From: Acidobacteriota bacterium
GTDB taxonomy: Bacteria; Acidobacteriota; UBA6911
Direction: 5' to 3'
Length of the DNA stretch: 45,061 nucleotides
Assembly (NCBI GenBank): GCA_003225335.1
Contig: QHZE01000443.1
Span: forward strand, 1-45,061
The notes beneath the pieces are model-generated. The model had not been told where the DNA came from. It saw only the letters and a list, made by a program, of their open reading frames with translations, and did no database searches. This document shows positions 33,191 to 40,917 of the stretch, one piece after another. A program made the position numbers and the translations under genes. The first letter of the stretch is position 1, and each line of letters opens with the position of its first letter.

Positions 33191-34087
33191 ATGAAGGAGA
33201 AAGACGAGGGCCGGCTTTCGAGCCAACGTCGCGTTCCGGAAGATGAACAGCTTATTCATGATGATGAACCCGCTCCCCTGGCCGCGCAACCGCTCGAAAC
33301 ACTGCGGGCGGGTTATTCCTGGATCAAGGCGCTGGAATCACGACATCGTGGATGGCAACTTTACGCCGTGGAGGGGTTCCCGTTCACCCTGCCCACGATT
33401 GAACTCGACGAGTCCAGGGTATGCCTGGTGAGCCTCGCGGGAGTTTACCGGAAGGGGCAAAAGCCCTTCAATACCTCTCCCGGAGTCGTTTCTCCTCAAC
33501 TTCGAAGTATGAGATTCCGTGATAGAGGAGATTGGTCCTTTAGAGAAGTCCCCGTAAGCGCAGATCCGGCAGAACTGGGAATAACACACGCCCACTACGA
33601 CCATACCGAAGCCAACGAGGACATTAATTGTGTGTTTCCCCTGGCCCGGCTGCGCGAATTGGAAGAGGAAGGTTTTATCGGCGAATGCGCGGCGGTGCAC
33701 TACTCATTAATGGGCTATGTCCCGGAAGTAGAACCGATTCTCGAGACTACGGTCAAAGAAATCATCCCGAGACTGGAAGCTCAAGAAGCGGACGCTGTCG
33801 TGGTGAGCGGTGGTTGCGCGCTGAGCCACCAGTCTGCTGGGCTGATACAGCGAGAGATTGAAGGGGCAGGCATTCCGACGGTGGGCGTCTCCGTGTGCCC
33901 CGACATCACATATCATCTGCAGGTTCCGCGAGCGGTGGCTCTGCGGTTTCCGATGGGCAATCCCTTCGGCTCGTCGATGGACGCCTCCATGCAATCAAGA
34001 ATCCTGCGCGACGCGCTTTCCTTGCTCCATGCGGTTCAAGCGCCGGGCGAGATCGTTCATCTTCCCTACGAGTGGGTCAAGACATGA
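33191..34087 (+). CDS. GrdB/PrdB-like reductase family protein with Cys in place of selenocysteine
   Basis: A 298-residue protein related to the glycine/sarcosine/betaine reductase selenoprotein B and D-proline reductase family. ATG 33191 has AAGGAG 6 bases upstream. Family-like blocks are LGITHAHYDHTEANEDINCV, FPLARLRELEEEGFIG, HYSLMGYVPEV and AGIPTVGVSVCPDITYHL. In the redox-active block the sequence is VVVSGGCALSHQSAGL. From memory of relatives, Cys209 stands where Sec normally is, and a Ser where a second Cys is common. It is much shorter than full GrdB and has no accompanying GrdA, GrdC or thioredoxin genes, so substrate reduction in Stickland style is not supported. Family is probable; function is unknown. 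Confidence 0.7.
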   Translation: MKEKDEGRLSSQRRVPEDEQLIHDDEPAPLAAQPLETLRAGYSWIKALESRHRGWQLYAVEGFPFTLPTIELDESRVCLVSLAGVYRKGQKPFNTSPGVVSPQLRSMRFRDRGDWSFREVPVSADPAELGITHAHYDHTEANEDINCVFPLARLRELEEEGFIGECAAVHYSLMGYVPEVEPILETTVKEIIPRLEAQEADAVVVSGGCALSHQSAGLIQREIEGAGIPTVGVSVCPDITYHLQVPRAVALRFPMGNPFGSSMDASMQSRILRDALSLLHAVQAPGEIVHLPYEWVKT

Positions 34088-34265
34088 GCAAGGGACCACC
34101 CCTTTGAAATCCCCCGGACCTCTTAAGAACGCGGATGAACGCAGACTCATGCGGATCTGAATCCGCGTGCATCCACGTCGACCCGCGTCCCATCTTATCT
34201 GCCTTATCAAACATCCGAAGTGAGAGACTTATTCTCAGTTGGCAAGGCGCAAGAATCCAGGAGGG

Positions 34266-34829
34266 TCACTGCAATGGCGGAGGCGGCGGAAGCTCCGGAG
34301 GAGGACCAGAGGTTGTTGCCGGTGGAGTCTCGGCGCTTATCTGGCCCGGTTTGCGCTTCTCGAAAAGCGCAACTCCAATGGCTCCTCCAGCCATGGCAAA
34401 GATCGCTGACATTACGGTCACCATCGCTCCACCGATTGTAGCGAAGAAACTAAGCGAACGAAGCGGGTCCGAAAGAAGATGCTGAAGCGTCTCTCTGACT
34501 TGCGGAGAAAGGTCTGGTACGTGCTCGACGGACTTGCTCAATTCCTCAAGCACCTTAGTATTCGCGAAAGATATGTAGAGGAGAGGAAGCGACATTAGCA
34601 CGGATACAATTCCACCTATCACGCCAGTCAACAGACCGAGTGCCAAACCCCGACCCAGGGTGACAGCTTCTGCAGATTCTCTGACATAAAGATAAGCGGC
34701 AAAAATTCCGCCTCCAATCACCCAGGCGCAACAACAAGAATTGACCCATTGAATCAGGGGCAGCGCGGAAAGGATTCCCAGGAGGACACCGGCGATCAGC
34801 GCCGGCTTGAGCATTCCACCCTGATTCAC
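34266..34829 (-). CDS. Small multi-pass membrane protein, partner of the DUF2085 protein
   Basis: A 187-residue hydrophobic protein of unknown function. I chose the GTG at 34829-34827 because AAGGAGG lies 6 bases upstream and the start overlaps the stop of the DUF2085 gene (GTGA). About four membrane segments are visible: ALIAGVLLGILSALPLI, WVIGGGIFAAYLYV, ALGLLTGVIGGIVSVLM and FATIGGAMVTVMSAIFAMAG. A CCC triplet lies in the loop before the second segment, and a soluble loop of about 40 residues follows the third. The tail is Pro-rich (PPPELPPPPP). Coupling suggests it works with the upstream membrane protein. Confidence 0.7.
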   Translation of the reverse strand: MNQGGMLKPALIAGVLLGILSALPLIQWVNSCCCAWVIGGGIFAAYLYVRESAEAVTLGRGLALGLLTGVIGGIVSVLMSLPLLYISFANTKVLEELSKSVEHVPDLSPQVRETLQHLLSDPLRSLSFFATIGGAMVTVMSAIFAMAGGAIGVALFEKRKPGQISAETPPATTSGPPPELPPPPPLQ

Positions 34830-35338
34830 CAGGCGCCTCCTTGAATCTCTGTAGTGCGGCAACGCGACAGGTTCCACGGCTGGAGGAACTCGGAAAAAGC
34901 CGGCACCAGGAGCGAAGAGAGCATGGAGCCAAACAGAAATCCCGTACACAGGCGGCTAAGAGGCGCGTTGTTCCAAACTCCAGCAGCCGTGAGCCCTACA
35001 TCCATTAGGAGCGGGGCCGTTGCAGCCGCGACCCAGTACCTGCGCATCTCGTGAGAAGTGAGCCGGCGCGGAATCGCCGTGTAAAATACTGCTGCAAGTA
35101 AAACTCCCAGATAGATTCCGCAGCATCTGTGGCACACCGCCCAGGGAAATCCCAGAAGCTCGAACGAACGCTCCGGCATCTGATGGCATATCGGGGAAAA
35201 GACCGTATAGACGAGGGCGGAGAGAAAGAAGTGGCCGCCGGCGGCCAGAGATGGCGCCCCCAAAACCATGAGAAAACCCAGCCCTGACAGAAGGATGACA
35301 AAGACGCGGGCCTTGAAAATCGGATTGGACAAGCGCAT
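34826..35338 (-). CDS. DUF2085 integral membrane protein
   Basis: A 170-residue protein with about five membrane segments. The conserved DUF2085 block is present: FSPICHQMPERSFELLGFP, then WAVCHRCCGIYLGVLLA. The C-H-Q and C-H-R-C-C-G-I-Y residues recall a metal- or haem-type site, but no function has been shown as far as I know. Length fits the family (about 130-170). It is the first gene of a minus-strand pair and overlaps the second by 4 bases. The gene pair runs opposite to its neighbours on both sides. Domain family is fairly sure; role is unknown. Confidence 0.78.
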   Translation of the reverse strand: MRLSNPIFKARVFVILLSGLGFLMVLGAPSLAAGGHFFLSALVYTVFSPICHQMPERSFELLGFPWAVCHRCCGIYLGVLLAAVFYTAIPRRLTSHEMRRYWVAAATAPLLMDVGLTAAGVWNNAPLSRLCTGFLFGSMLSSLLVPAFSEFLQPWNLSRCRTTEIQGGAW

Positions 35339-35961
35339 CGAATTGTTTTCCCGAGGTTAATGGATGGCTCATTATACCCGAATGGATATGCGCAAAAGCA
35401 GAAATCCTTCGCGTCTAAGGGCTCGCGCAGAAATAACTTCCCATTTTGCTGCAGGCCCCCAGGCTCGCTCCGTACTAGTAAGCCGAAAATCCTTTGCAAC
35501 CTGGCAAGGATTTTTGCTCCTGGGAGCGCGGGTATCCTGTGAGATGTAGCGCCTAAGAACTTGACTCACCATTTCTAATCACACCCGCATTGGAGGATCG
35601 AGTTAAATCTTGTCACCTTGTCCCCCCCCAAAAAATCCCGTAAATTCTGTTAGTCCTGTCCGACAAATCGTGTCATCCTGTCGTCCATGTCTTTGCCCCC
35701 CCCGGTTGATTGGATGGACGGATTACACCGAATCTTCTATGCGCTATCGGTGATCTGCGACGCTATTGCGGTCTGACGGCGCGGCCGTCGTCCGGGACTC
35801 ACAAGCGGGCGCTCTGTGGCATTCAATTTGCTTCCGCCGGTCGACCTACAAGATTTGGTATCATGAGCTGATCTTAACGCAGCATCTTGTGGAGATTTTG
35901 GCAAATAAATGTTGACAATCCTGTGTGATTACCATATATCAGTCCACGAAAGGCGTCCCGG
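35339..35961. repeat. Intergenic region with a REP-like hairpin, degenerate ATCCTGT words and a promoter
   Basis: No gene is supported in these 623 bases. AAAATCCTTTGC (35486-35497) pairs with GCAAGGATTTTT (35504-35515), preceded by GTACTAGTAAGCCG and followed by CTCCTGGGAGCGCG. This is the inverse of the module order near 31660. Around 35605-35690, words such as TAAATTCTGTTAGTCCTGTC recall the ATCCTGT array before priA. The promoter at 35912-35940 ends the region. Confidence 0.65.
35912..35940 (+). promoter_or_regulatory. Sigma-70-type promoter of the ATP-grasp/KamA unit
   Basis: TTGACA (35912-35917) and TATATC (35935-35940) are separated by exactly 17 bases. Transcription would start near 35947, giving a very short leader of about 15 bases before ATG 35962. 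The flanks are A/T-rich compared with the coding sequence. Confidence 0.68.
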
Positions 35962-36984
35962 ATGCGAGTGGGTCTGACATACAATCTAAAACGGGGTGAG
36001 GCGGACGAATCGCAAGAACCTCCGAGTTGCCGCGGTCAATCTCAGGCCGAGTGGGACGATGCCGAAACGATAGAGGCCGTCCAGAGCGCCCTTCAGGAAC
36101 GTCACGAAGTCATCCTCATCGAAGCGGACCAAAACCTTTATGAGAGCCTGCGCAGAAGTTGCCCAGATGTTGTCTTTAATATGGCGGAAGGCGAATCGGG
36201 CCCGTGCAGGGAAGGTCACGTCCCTTCGATTCTTGAGTATCTGCGCATTCCATATACGGCGAGTGATCCGCTGACGCTCAATCTCTGTCTGGACAAGGCC
36301 CGCACCAAGGAGATCCTCGCGTTTCACGGTCTGCCCACTGCGCGCTTCCGCGTAGTTTCTGAAAAGGTTTTTTCTTTCAACAGTCTTCACTACCCGCTGA
36401 TGGTGAAGCCCCTGTACGAGGGCTCCAGCATTGGCATCCTCAACAGTTCGCTCGTGAGAACACGCCAGGAGATGAAAGAGCGTGTTTGCTGGCTGCTGGA
36501 AAACTATCGGGAACCCGCGCTTGTCGAAGAATACCTTCCCGGCAGAGAATTTACGGTAGCCATTCTCGGCAACGGGAGTGAGGCGCGCGCGCTGCCGATA
36601 GTTGAGATCAGGTTTGATTCACTCCCTCCCGGAGTCAATCCGATCTATTCCTACGAAGCCAAGTGGATCTGGGACGACAGTTCAAATCCATTGCAAATTT
36701 TCGATTGTCCCGCCCGGTTGAGCGCTGAACTCCAGACAGATATCGAGCGCATCTGTCTTGCGGCATATCGCGTGATGCGATGCCGCGACTGGTGTCGCGT
36801 CGATGTTCGTCTTGATGCGGAGAACCGTCCTTGTATTATTGAAATTAATCCTCTACCCGGAGTCCTGCCTCGGCCCGAAAATAATTCATGTTTTCCCAAG
36901 GCGGCCCGGGCAGCAGGACTGACGTACAACCAGCTCATCAATACAGTGCTCGACACAGCTTGCAAACGATACGGGTTAGGGTAA
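35962..36984 (+). CDS. D-Ala-D-Ala-ligase-like ATP-grasp enzyme (first of a pair)
   Basis: A 340-residue ATP-grasp protein. The preATP-grasp part has VVFNMAEGESGPCREGHVPS and LRIPYTASDPLTLNLCLDKA, as in D-Ala-D-Ala ligases. The ATP-grasp part has YPLMVKPLYEGSSIGI, LVEEYLPGREFTVAIL and the Mg2+ site VRLDAENRPCIIEINPLPG. The Ddl N-terminal motif GG-x-S-x-E is absent, and the peptide-ligating region differs, so a true Ddl role is doubtful. It is more likely an amide or peptide ligase for other amino acids. The stop overlaps the next ATG by one base (TAATG). The second ligase, a GNAT and a lysine 2,3-aminomutase-like gene follow in the same unit. Substrates are unknown. Confidence 0.82.
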   Translation: MRVGLTYNLKRGEADESQEPPSCRGQSQAEWDDAETIEAVQSALQERHEVILIEADQNLYESLRRSCPDVVFNMAEGESGPCREGHVPSILEYLRIPYTASDPLTLNLCLDKARTKEILAFHGLPTARFRVVSEKVFSFNSLHYPLMVKPLYEGSSIGILNSSLVRTRQEMKERVCWLLENYREPALVEEYLPGREFTVAILGNGSEARALPIVEIRFDSLPPGVNPIYSYEAKWIWDDSSNPLQIFDCPARLSAELQTDIERICLAAYRVMRCRDWCRVDVRLDAENRPCIIEINPLPGVLPRPENNSCFPKAARAAGLTYNQLINTVLDTACKRYGLG

Positions 36985-38024
36985 TGGGAAGATCCGACTG
37001 CGTCGTCCTGTACAATGCCGCCAGCATCGTTGAAATCGAGGGATCGGAAGAGAGAACCTATCCTTCTACGGTTCTCCGTGAAGAAGTTATCGCGGTCGAG
37101 GAGTCTCTCCGCGAAGCCGGCTTCTCCCCCTATGTATTGTCAGTGGAGCACTTCTCCAGGGAACTGATCCAGACGCTGGCAAAGCTTGCCCCCAGATTTG
37201 TCTTTAATCTCTGCGAGGCGATCAACGGAAAGTGCGAATTTGAGATGTGCGTGGCCGGTCTCCTCGATCTGATGAAGATCCCATACACGGGCTCCGGACC
37301 GATGGCCCTCGGATTAGGTCTGGACAAATTTCGCGTCAAGAAACTGTTTCAAGCCTCGGGGATTCCGGCAGCCCGAGGCTACCTCCTCGCGCCCGGAAAA
37401 AAACTGTCGGCTCGGCGGCCGCGCTTTCCCGTGATCGTGAAACCCGTTCACGAAGACGCCAGCCTCGGAATCAACAGCAACTCTGTCTGCCACACTTGGG
37501 CACAGCTGGAAAAGCAGGTTGGCTACGTTCACAGCGTCTACCTTCAGGAAGCGTTGGTGGAAGAGTATCTCGACGGAAGGGAATTCAACGTCTCCATCAT
37601 CGGGGATGGCGATCCTGAAGTTCTCGCCATCTCCGAAATCGATTTTAGCGGTATGCCTGAGGGGGAACCGCGAATCGTAAGCTATCGCGCCAAATGGGAC
37701 GAAGAAAGCCCCATGTACCGTTGCACGACTCCGATGTGCCCGGCGGATATTCCCAGGCGGTTGGAGAACCGGATCCGGGACATTGCGCTCAGGAGCTACA
37801 GGTGCGTCGGGTGCAGGGATTACGGGCGCGTGGACATGCGGGCGGACGCACGCGGCGCCCTCTATGTACTGGAAGTAAATCCGAATCCTGACATCGCCCC
37901 AAACGCCGGCTTTGCGCGCGCCGCAGGCGCCGCAGGATATACCTACACAAAAATCATCTCGAAGATAGCCCAGTTTGCCTTGGAGCGAGGTGCCAAGGTC
38001 GCTTCCACGGTGTATGCACTTTAG
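36984..38024 (+). CDS. D-Ala-D-Ala-ligase-like ATP-grasp enzyme (second of a pair)
   Basis: A 346-residue paralogue of the gene before it. Corresponding blocks are FVFNLCEAINGKCEFEMCVA, IPYTGSGPMALGLGLDKFRV, FPVIVKPVHEDASLGI, VEEYLDGREFNVSIIG and LYVLEVNPNPDIAP. The last block lacks the L-P-G seen in the first ligase and in Ddl, so the two probably handle different substrates. I start at ATG 36984, joined to the upstream stop. ATP-grasp ligases form an acyl-phosphate and then an amide bond. Two in tandem suggest two successive ligations or a heterodimer. The last 11 bases overlap the GNAT gene. Confidence 0.82.
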   Translation: MGRSDCVVLYNAASIVEIEGSEERTYPSTVLREEVIAVEESLREAGFSPYVLSVEHFSRELIQTLAKLAPRFVFNLCEAINGKCEFEMCVAGLLDLMKIPYTGSGPMALGLGLDKFRVKKLFQASGIPAARGYLLAPGKKLSARRPRFPVIVKPVHEDASLGINSNSVCHTWAQLEKQVGYVHSVYLQEALVEEYLDGREFNVSIIGDGDPEVLAISEIDFSGMPEGEPRIVSYRAKWDEESPMYRCTTPMCPADIPRRLENRIRDIALRSYRCVGCRDYGRVDMRADARGALYVLEVNPNPDIAPNAGFARAAGAAGYTYTKIISKIAQFALERGAKVASTVYAL

Positions 38025-38520
38025 TAGAAGAGCACACAAAGTCTCGATCCGGCCTTTGAGGGCTTCGGACCGATCCGCTGTGGCGGAAATCGTGCGCGGC
38101 GTCGGGAATTTCAACGGTGCCGAAATCGAATGCGCGCTCGAGATCGTCGATACTTACCTCCGAGACGACAAACAAAAAGACTATCGCGTGGTCGTGGCGG
38201 AAAATTCCGGCTGCGCCGTGAAGGCCTACGTGTGCTGGGGACCGACGCCCCTGACGCGCGGAACTTATGATCTTTATTGGATAGCGACCCATCCGGCCGC
38301 TCAGGGACTCGGGTTCGGCCGCGCGCTGGTAGCGCACGTCGAGGCGGACGTTCAGAACGAGAACGGCAGGGTGCTCGTGGTGGAAACGTCCTCCCGAGAA
38401 TCGTACGGAAATACCGTGCGGTTCTATCGCAGCCTGGGATATGAAGAGACGTCGCGAATTCGGGATTTCTACGATGTTGGAGACGATAGACTGATCTTTG
38501 TGAAGAGATTTTCCCCGTAA
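38014..38520 (+). CDS. GNAT family N-acyltransferase
   Basis: A 168-residue acetyltransferase-fold protein. Motif A, the acyl-CoA binding loop, is visible as YWIATHPAAQGLGFGRALVA (Q-G-x-G-x-G/A). Motif B continues to VETSSRESYGNTVRFYRSLG, a common ending of GNAT enzymes. ATG 38014 overlaps the previous gene by 11 bases. Only 14 bases separate it from kamA. The AblB beta-lysine acetyltransferase of methanogens and clostridia is also encoded with a lysine 2,3-aminomutase, but it is longer, so I do not equate the two. It may acylate an amine made by this pathway. Confidence 0.82.
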   Translation: MHFSRRAHKVSIRPLRASDRSAVAEIVRGVGNFNGAEIECALEIVDTYLRDDKQKDYRVVVAENSGCAVKAYVCWGPTPLTRGTYDLYWIATHPAAQGLGFGRALVAHVEADVQNENGRVLVVETSSRESYGNTVRFYRSLGYEETSRIRDFYDVGDDRLIFVKRFSP

Positions 38521-38534
38521 GGAGACAGCTCGGC

Positions 38535-39620
38535 ATGGAACAATGGATGCTTGACCTGAGAAACAGCGTCACCAAAGGTGAGACCGTCGACGAAACCTAC
38601 AATGTCTCCGTTGGTGAAATCAACGAAGTGCGGAAAGTCTATCCTATGCGCATCCCCCGCTACTACTACAACCTCATCCAGGAAAAAGGCGACCCCATAT
38701 GGATGCAGGCCGTCCCTTCGATCCAGGAGGTTCAGGACGAAGAGGCGCCGGAAGACCCCCTGAACGAGGACGGAGACAGTCCCGTCCCCCGGCTCACTCA
38801 CCGCTACCCGGATCGCGTGCTGTTTCTCATCACGGATCGCTGTCCGATGTATTGCCGTTTTTGCACGCGAAAGCGGATGGTGGGCCGGGCCAGCGACATC
38901 ACAGAAAAAACCATCGCCATGGGCATCGAATACATACGGAACCACTCGGAAATCCGGGATGTGCTTATCTCGGGAGGGGATCCCCTCATGGTGAGCGACC
39001 AAAAGCTGGAGCACATCATTGCCAGGCTCAGAACCATTCCCCACGTCCAGGTGATTCGTATTGGCACGAAGTTTCCCTGCGTGCTGCCGAGCCGCATCAC
39101 CGATAATCTGTGCAACATGCTCAAGAAGTACCACCCGATGTATGTGAACACTCATTTCAATCATCCCAGAGAGATCACTCCGGAGGCCAAGGAAGCGTGC
39201 GAGCGCCTGGTCAATGCCGGAATACCGGTCGGGTGCCAGACCGTCCTGATGCGCGGCGTCAACGACGATCCGGAGGTCATGAAGGAGCTGATGCACAAGC
39301 TCCTGATGATGCGCGTGCGCCCGTACTATCTCTACCAGGCCGATCTCACCCGGGGCACCAACCACTTCAGGACACGGGTCGAAGTCGGACTCCAGATCAT
39401 CCAGGCTTTGCGAGGACACACAACAGGCTTTGCGGTTCCGCAGTTCGTCATTGATGCGCCGGGGGGAGGCGGCAAAATTCCGCTTATGCCTGAATACGTC
39501 CAGAGGCTGGACGACAAGGAAGTCGTATTGAAGAACTTCGAGGGAAAGGAATATCATTATCCCCAGGTTGATCGGCAATACGTGAAAGACGCGAGAGAGA
39601 TCGAACTGATCAACTTCTGA
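38535..39620 (+). CDS. kamA: Lysine 2,3-aminomutase-like radical SAM enzyme (KamA family)
   Basis: A 361-residue radical SAM, PLP-dependent enzyme. The cluster motif C103-x3-C107-x2-C110 lies in TDRCPMYCRFCTRKRMVG. The PLP lysine is Lys314 in DAPGGGGKIPLMPEY. Asp270 (YLYQADLTRG) and Asp307 (FVIDAPGG) keep the same spacing to each other and to the PLP lysine as Asp293, Asp330 and Lys337 of clostridial lysine 2,3-aminomutase, where the two Asp hold the lysine side-chain amine. L-lysine to L-beta-lysine is therefore the likely reaction. It is shorter than the clostridial enzyme (416), mainly at the ends. EpmB, which modifies EF-P, is less likely because the GGGGK region is LAM-like and no epmA or efp is nearby. 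It is the last gene of the unit. Confidence 0.87.
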   Translation: MEQWMLDLRNSVTKGETVDETYNVSVGEINEVRKVYPMRIPRYYYNLIQEKGDPIWMQAVPSIQEVQDEEAPEDPLNEDGDSPVPRLTHRYPDRVLFLITDRCPMYCRFCTRKRMVGRASDITEKTIAMGIEYIRNHSEIRDVLISGGDPLMVSDQKLEHIIARLRTIPHVQVIRIGTKFPCVLPSRITDNLCNMLKKYHPMYVNTHFNHPREITPEAKEACERLVNAGIPVGCQTVLMRGVNDDPEVMKELMHKLLMMRVRPYYLYQADLTRGTNHFRTRVEVGLQIIQALRGHTTGFAVPQFVIDAPGGGGKIPLMPEYVQRLDDKEVVLKNFEGKEYHYPQVDRQYVKDAREIELINF

Positions 39621-39878
39621 ACGCTTTGTTTGGAGTTCAGCCGTTAGACTGCCCGCGCCGGGGCGGGCTAAGGACGCGATTTCATAAATACGGTATTTTC
39701 CAGATTAAGGTGCCTGGGAGCGCGCTGGGAGTTTAGCCGGGGGTGAGCGAAAGCGAACCCCCGGCTAATTTCCTTTTGCCCCGCGTGGGTGGAATGCGTT
39801 ACCGTATCTAACCGTATTTGTGAAGTCATGGATTAAGCTGAGCTCTGAACCTTCAGGGAGGCGTTTGCGTAAGTCTGC
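39621..39878. repeat. Intergenic repeats and hairpin between kamA and kdsB
   Basis: GGAGTTCAG at 39632-39640 starts a partial copy of the palindromic element; its right arm is degraded (GCGGGCTAAGGACG). TTAGCCGGGGGT (39733-39744) and ACCCCCGGCTAA (39757-39768) form a perfect 12-base stem around GAGCGAAAGCGA, followed by TTTCCTTTT, which could act as a terminator for the kamA unit. AAATACGGTA at about 39686 and TACCGTAT at about 39802 are a further small inverted pair. No gene is seen. Confidence 0.65.
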
Positions 39879-40658
39879 ATGAAAGTCGCGGCCGTCATTC
39901 CCGCCCGGATGCAATCTGTCAGATTGCCGGGCAAGCCTCTCCGCTTGATAAACGGCGTGCCAATGATCGTGCGTGTCGTCAAGCGCGCGATGACCTGTCC
40001 CGGAGTGGGCCGCGTCATCGTCGCCACCGACAGCGAGGAAATAAAGAGGGTGGTGGAGGCCGGCGGGGGAGAGGCCTGGATGACTTCCCCGGATCACCGC
40101 TCCGGTTCCGATCGAGTCGCCGAGGTCGCCGAAAAGCTGAGCGAGGATCTCATCCTGAACCTGCAGGGCGACGTGCCGCTTCTCCCGGCGTCCACGGTCG
40201 CCGAGTTGATTCAATTCGCGGTCCAATGCAAGGAATTGACGGTTGCGACCGCCGTCATCCCCCTGCAGCACGAGGGGGATATTGTAAATCCAAACATCGT
40301 AAAGGTCGTCGGGACGCGAAGCGGACGCGCGCTTTATTTCTCTCGTTTTCCCATTCCCTACAGAAGTGGAGACCCTCTGAACTTGAATGCCGACCGGCAC
40401 TCTTCCCGCGTGTGTCACGGCTATTACAAACACATCGGTATCTATGTCTACAGTCGAAAGTTTTTGCTTCAATTCGTGCGCCTCGAGCCTGCGCCCCTGG
40501 AGCTGTCGGAGTCGCTGGAGCAATTGCGAACCCTGGAGCATGGTTATCCCCTCTATCTGGTGAAGGTGACGGAGGACTCCATCGGCGTCGATACTCCGGA
40601 AGACCTGTCGGCCGCGGAGGTCCTGGCTGCCGCGCAGGAGGGGACCTTCAAGTACTGA
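39879..40658 (+). CDS. kdsB: 3-deoxy-manno-octulosonate cytidylyltransferase (CMP-KDO synthetase)
   Basis: A 259-residue nucleotidyltransferase that activates KDO with CTP for lipid A-core synthesis. The N-terminal CTP-binding loop is IPARMQSVRLPGKPL (usually IPARYxSxRLPGKPL). Later blocks are VIVATDSEEIKRVVE, HRSGSDRVAEVAEKL, LNLQGDVPLLP, FSRFPIPYRSG, and HIGIYVYSRKFLLQF, then VTEDSIGVDTPEDL. Length is typical (about 245-260). The ATG has no close ribosome-binding site; GGGAGG lies 17 bases upstream. It sits before pyrG, whose product CTP is a substrate of this enzyme. Confidence 0.93.
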   Translation: MKVAAVIPARMQSVRLPGKPLRLINGVPMIVRVVKRAMTCPGVGRVIVATDSEEIKRVVEAGGGEAWMTSPDHRSGSDRVAEVAEKLSEDLILNLQGDVPLLPASTVAELIQFAVQCKELTVATAVIPLQHEGDIVNPNIVKVVGTRSGRALYFSRFPIPYRSGDPLNLNADRHSSRVCHGYYKHIGIYVYSRKFLLQFVRLEPAPLELSESLEQLRTLEHGYPLYLVKVTEDSIGVDTPEDLSAAEVLAAAQEGTFKY

Positions 40659-40917
40659 CCTTGAACGGACCCCGTCTGGTAGTGTCAACGCAAAGCCGAG
40701 TTGTTTCGCACGTTCTCAATTAAATAGGGGGAGCGCATAAAGAACAACCTTGCGTTCTTTTCACCACGGAGACACGGAGATTCACTGAGCAAAAAATCTT
40801 TCGGATTTTTGCGTGCATCTCCGTGTCTCCGTGGTGAAGCCGAACGTCAGGACAACTGAGGACTACCTTCTTTCTGAAGTCAGTACTCGTCCGGCGAGCG
40901 GCAGTGGAGGAGAATAC
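40659..40917. other. Leader region of pyrG with a 79-base palindrome
   Basis: The gap holds the palindrome at 40760-40838 (listed separately). GGAGGAGA before 40918 is the ribosome-binding site of pyrG. The frame of pyrG is open upstream to 40813, but that would start inside the palindrome and lacks a ribosome-binding site. No small gene is supported. Confidence 0.5.
40760..40838. repeat. Long near-perfect palindrome of the GGAGACACGGAG family
   Basis: The left arm at 40760-40781 begins TTCACCACGGAGACACGG and the right arm at 40817-40838 is its perfect 22-base inverse. Inside, CAAAAAATC and GGATTTTTG extend the pairing, leaving a very short loop. It lies about 80 bases before the pyrG ATG, so it could affect pyrG leader transcription. 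The same word type appears in single copies elsewhere in the window. Confidence 0.85.

Noticed and set aside
33188-34087. In-frame TGA as a selenocysteine codon in the GrdB/PrdB-like gene
   Set aside because: The frame has no internal TGA, and the redox position is coded as Cys.
38014-38520. GNAT as AblB beta-lysine acetyltransferase
   Set aside because: AblB proteins are considerably longer than 168 residues, and I see no AblB-specific block; only the GNAT fold can be supported.
38535-39620. KamA-like gene as epmB (EF-P lysyl-lysine aminomutase)
   Set aside because: The PLP-lysine region is of the LAM type (GGGGK) and no efp or epmA gene is in the neighbourhood.
40813-40917. N-terminal extension of CTP synthase
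   Set aside because: The extra 35 residues begin inside the palindrome, and the near-invariant family start is at 40918 with a strong ribosome-binding site.
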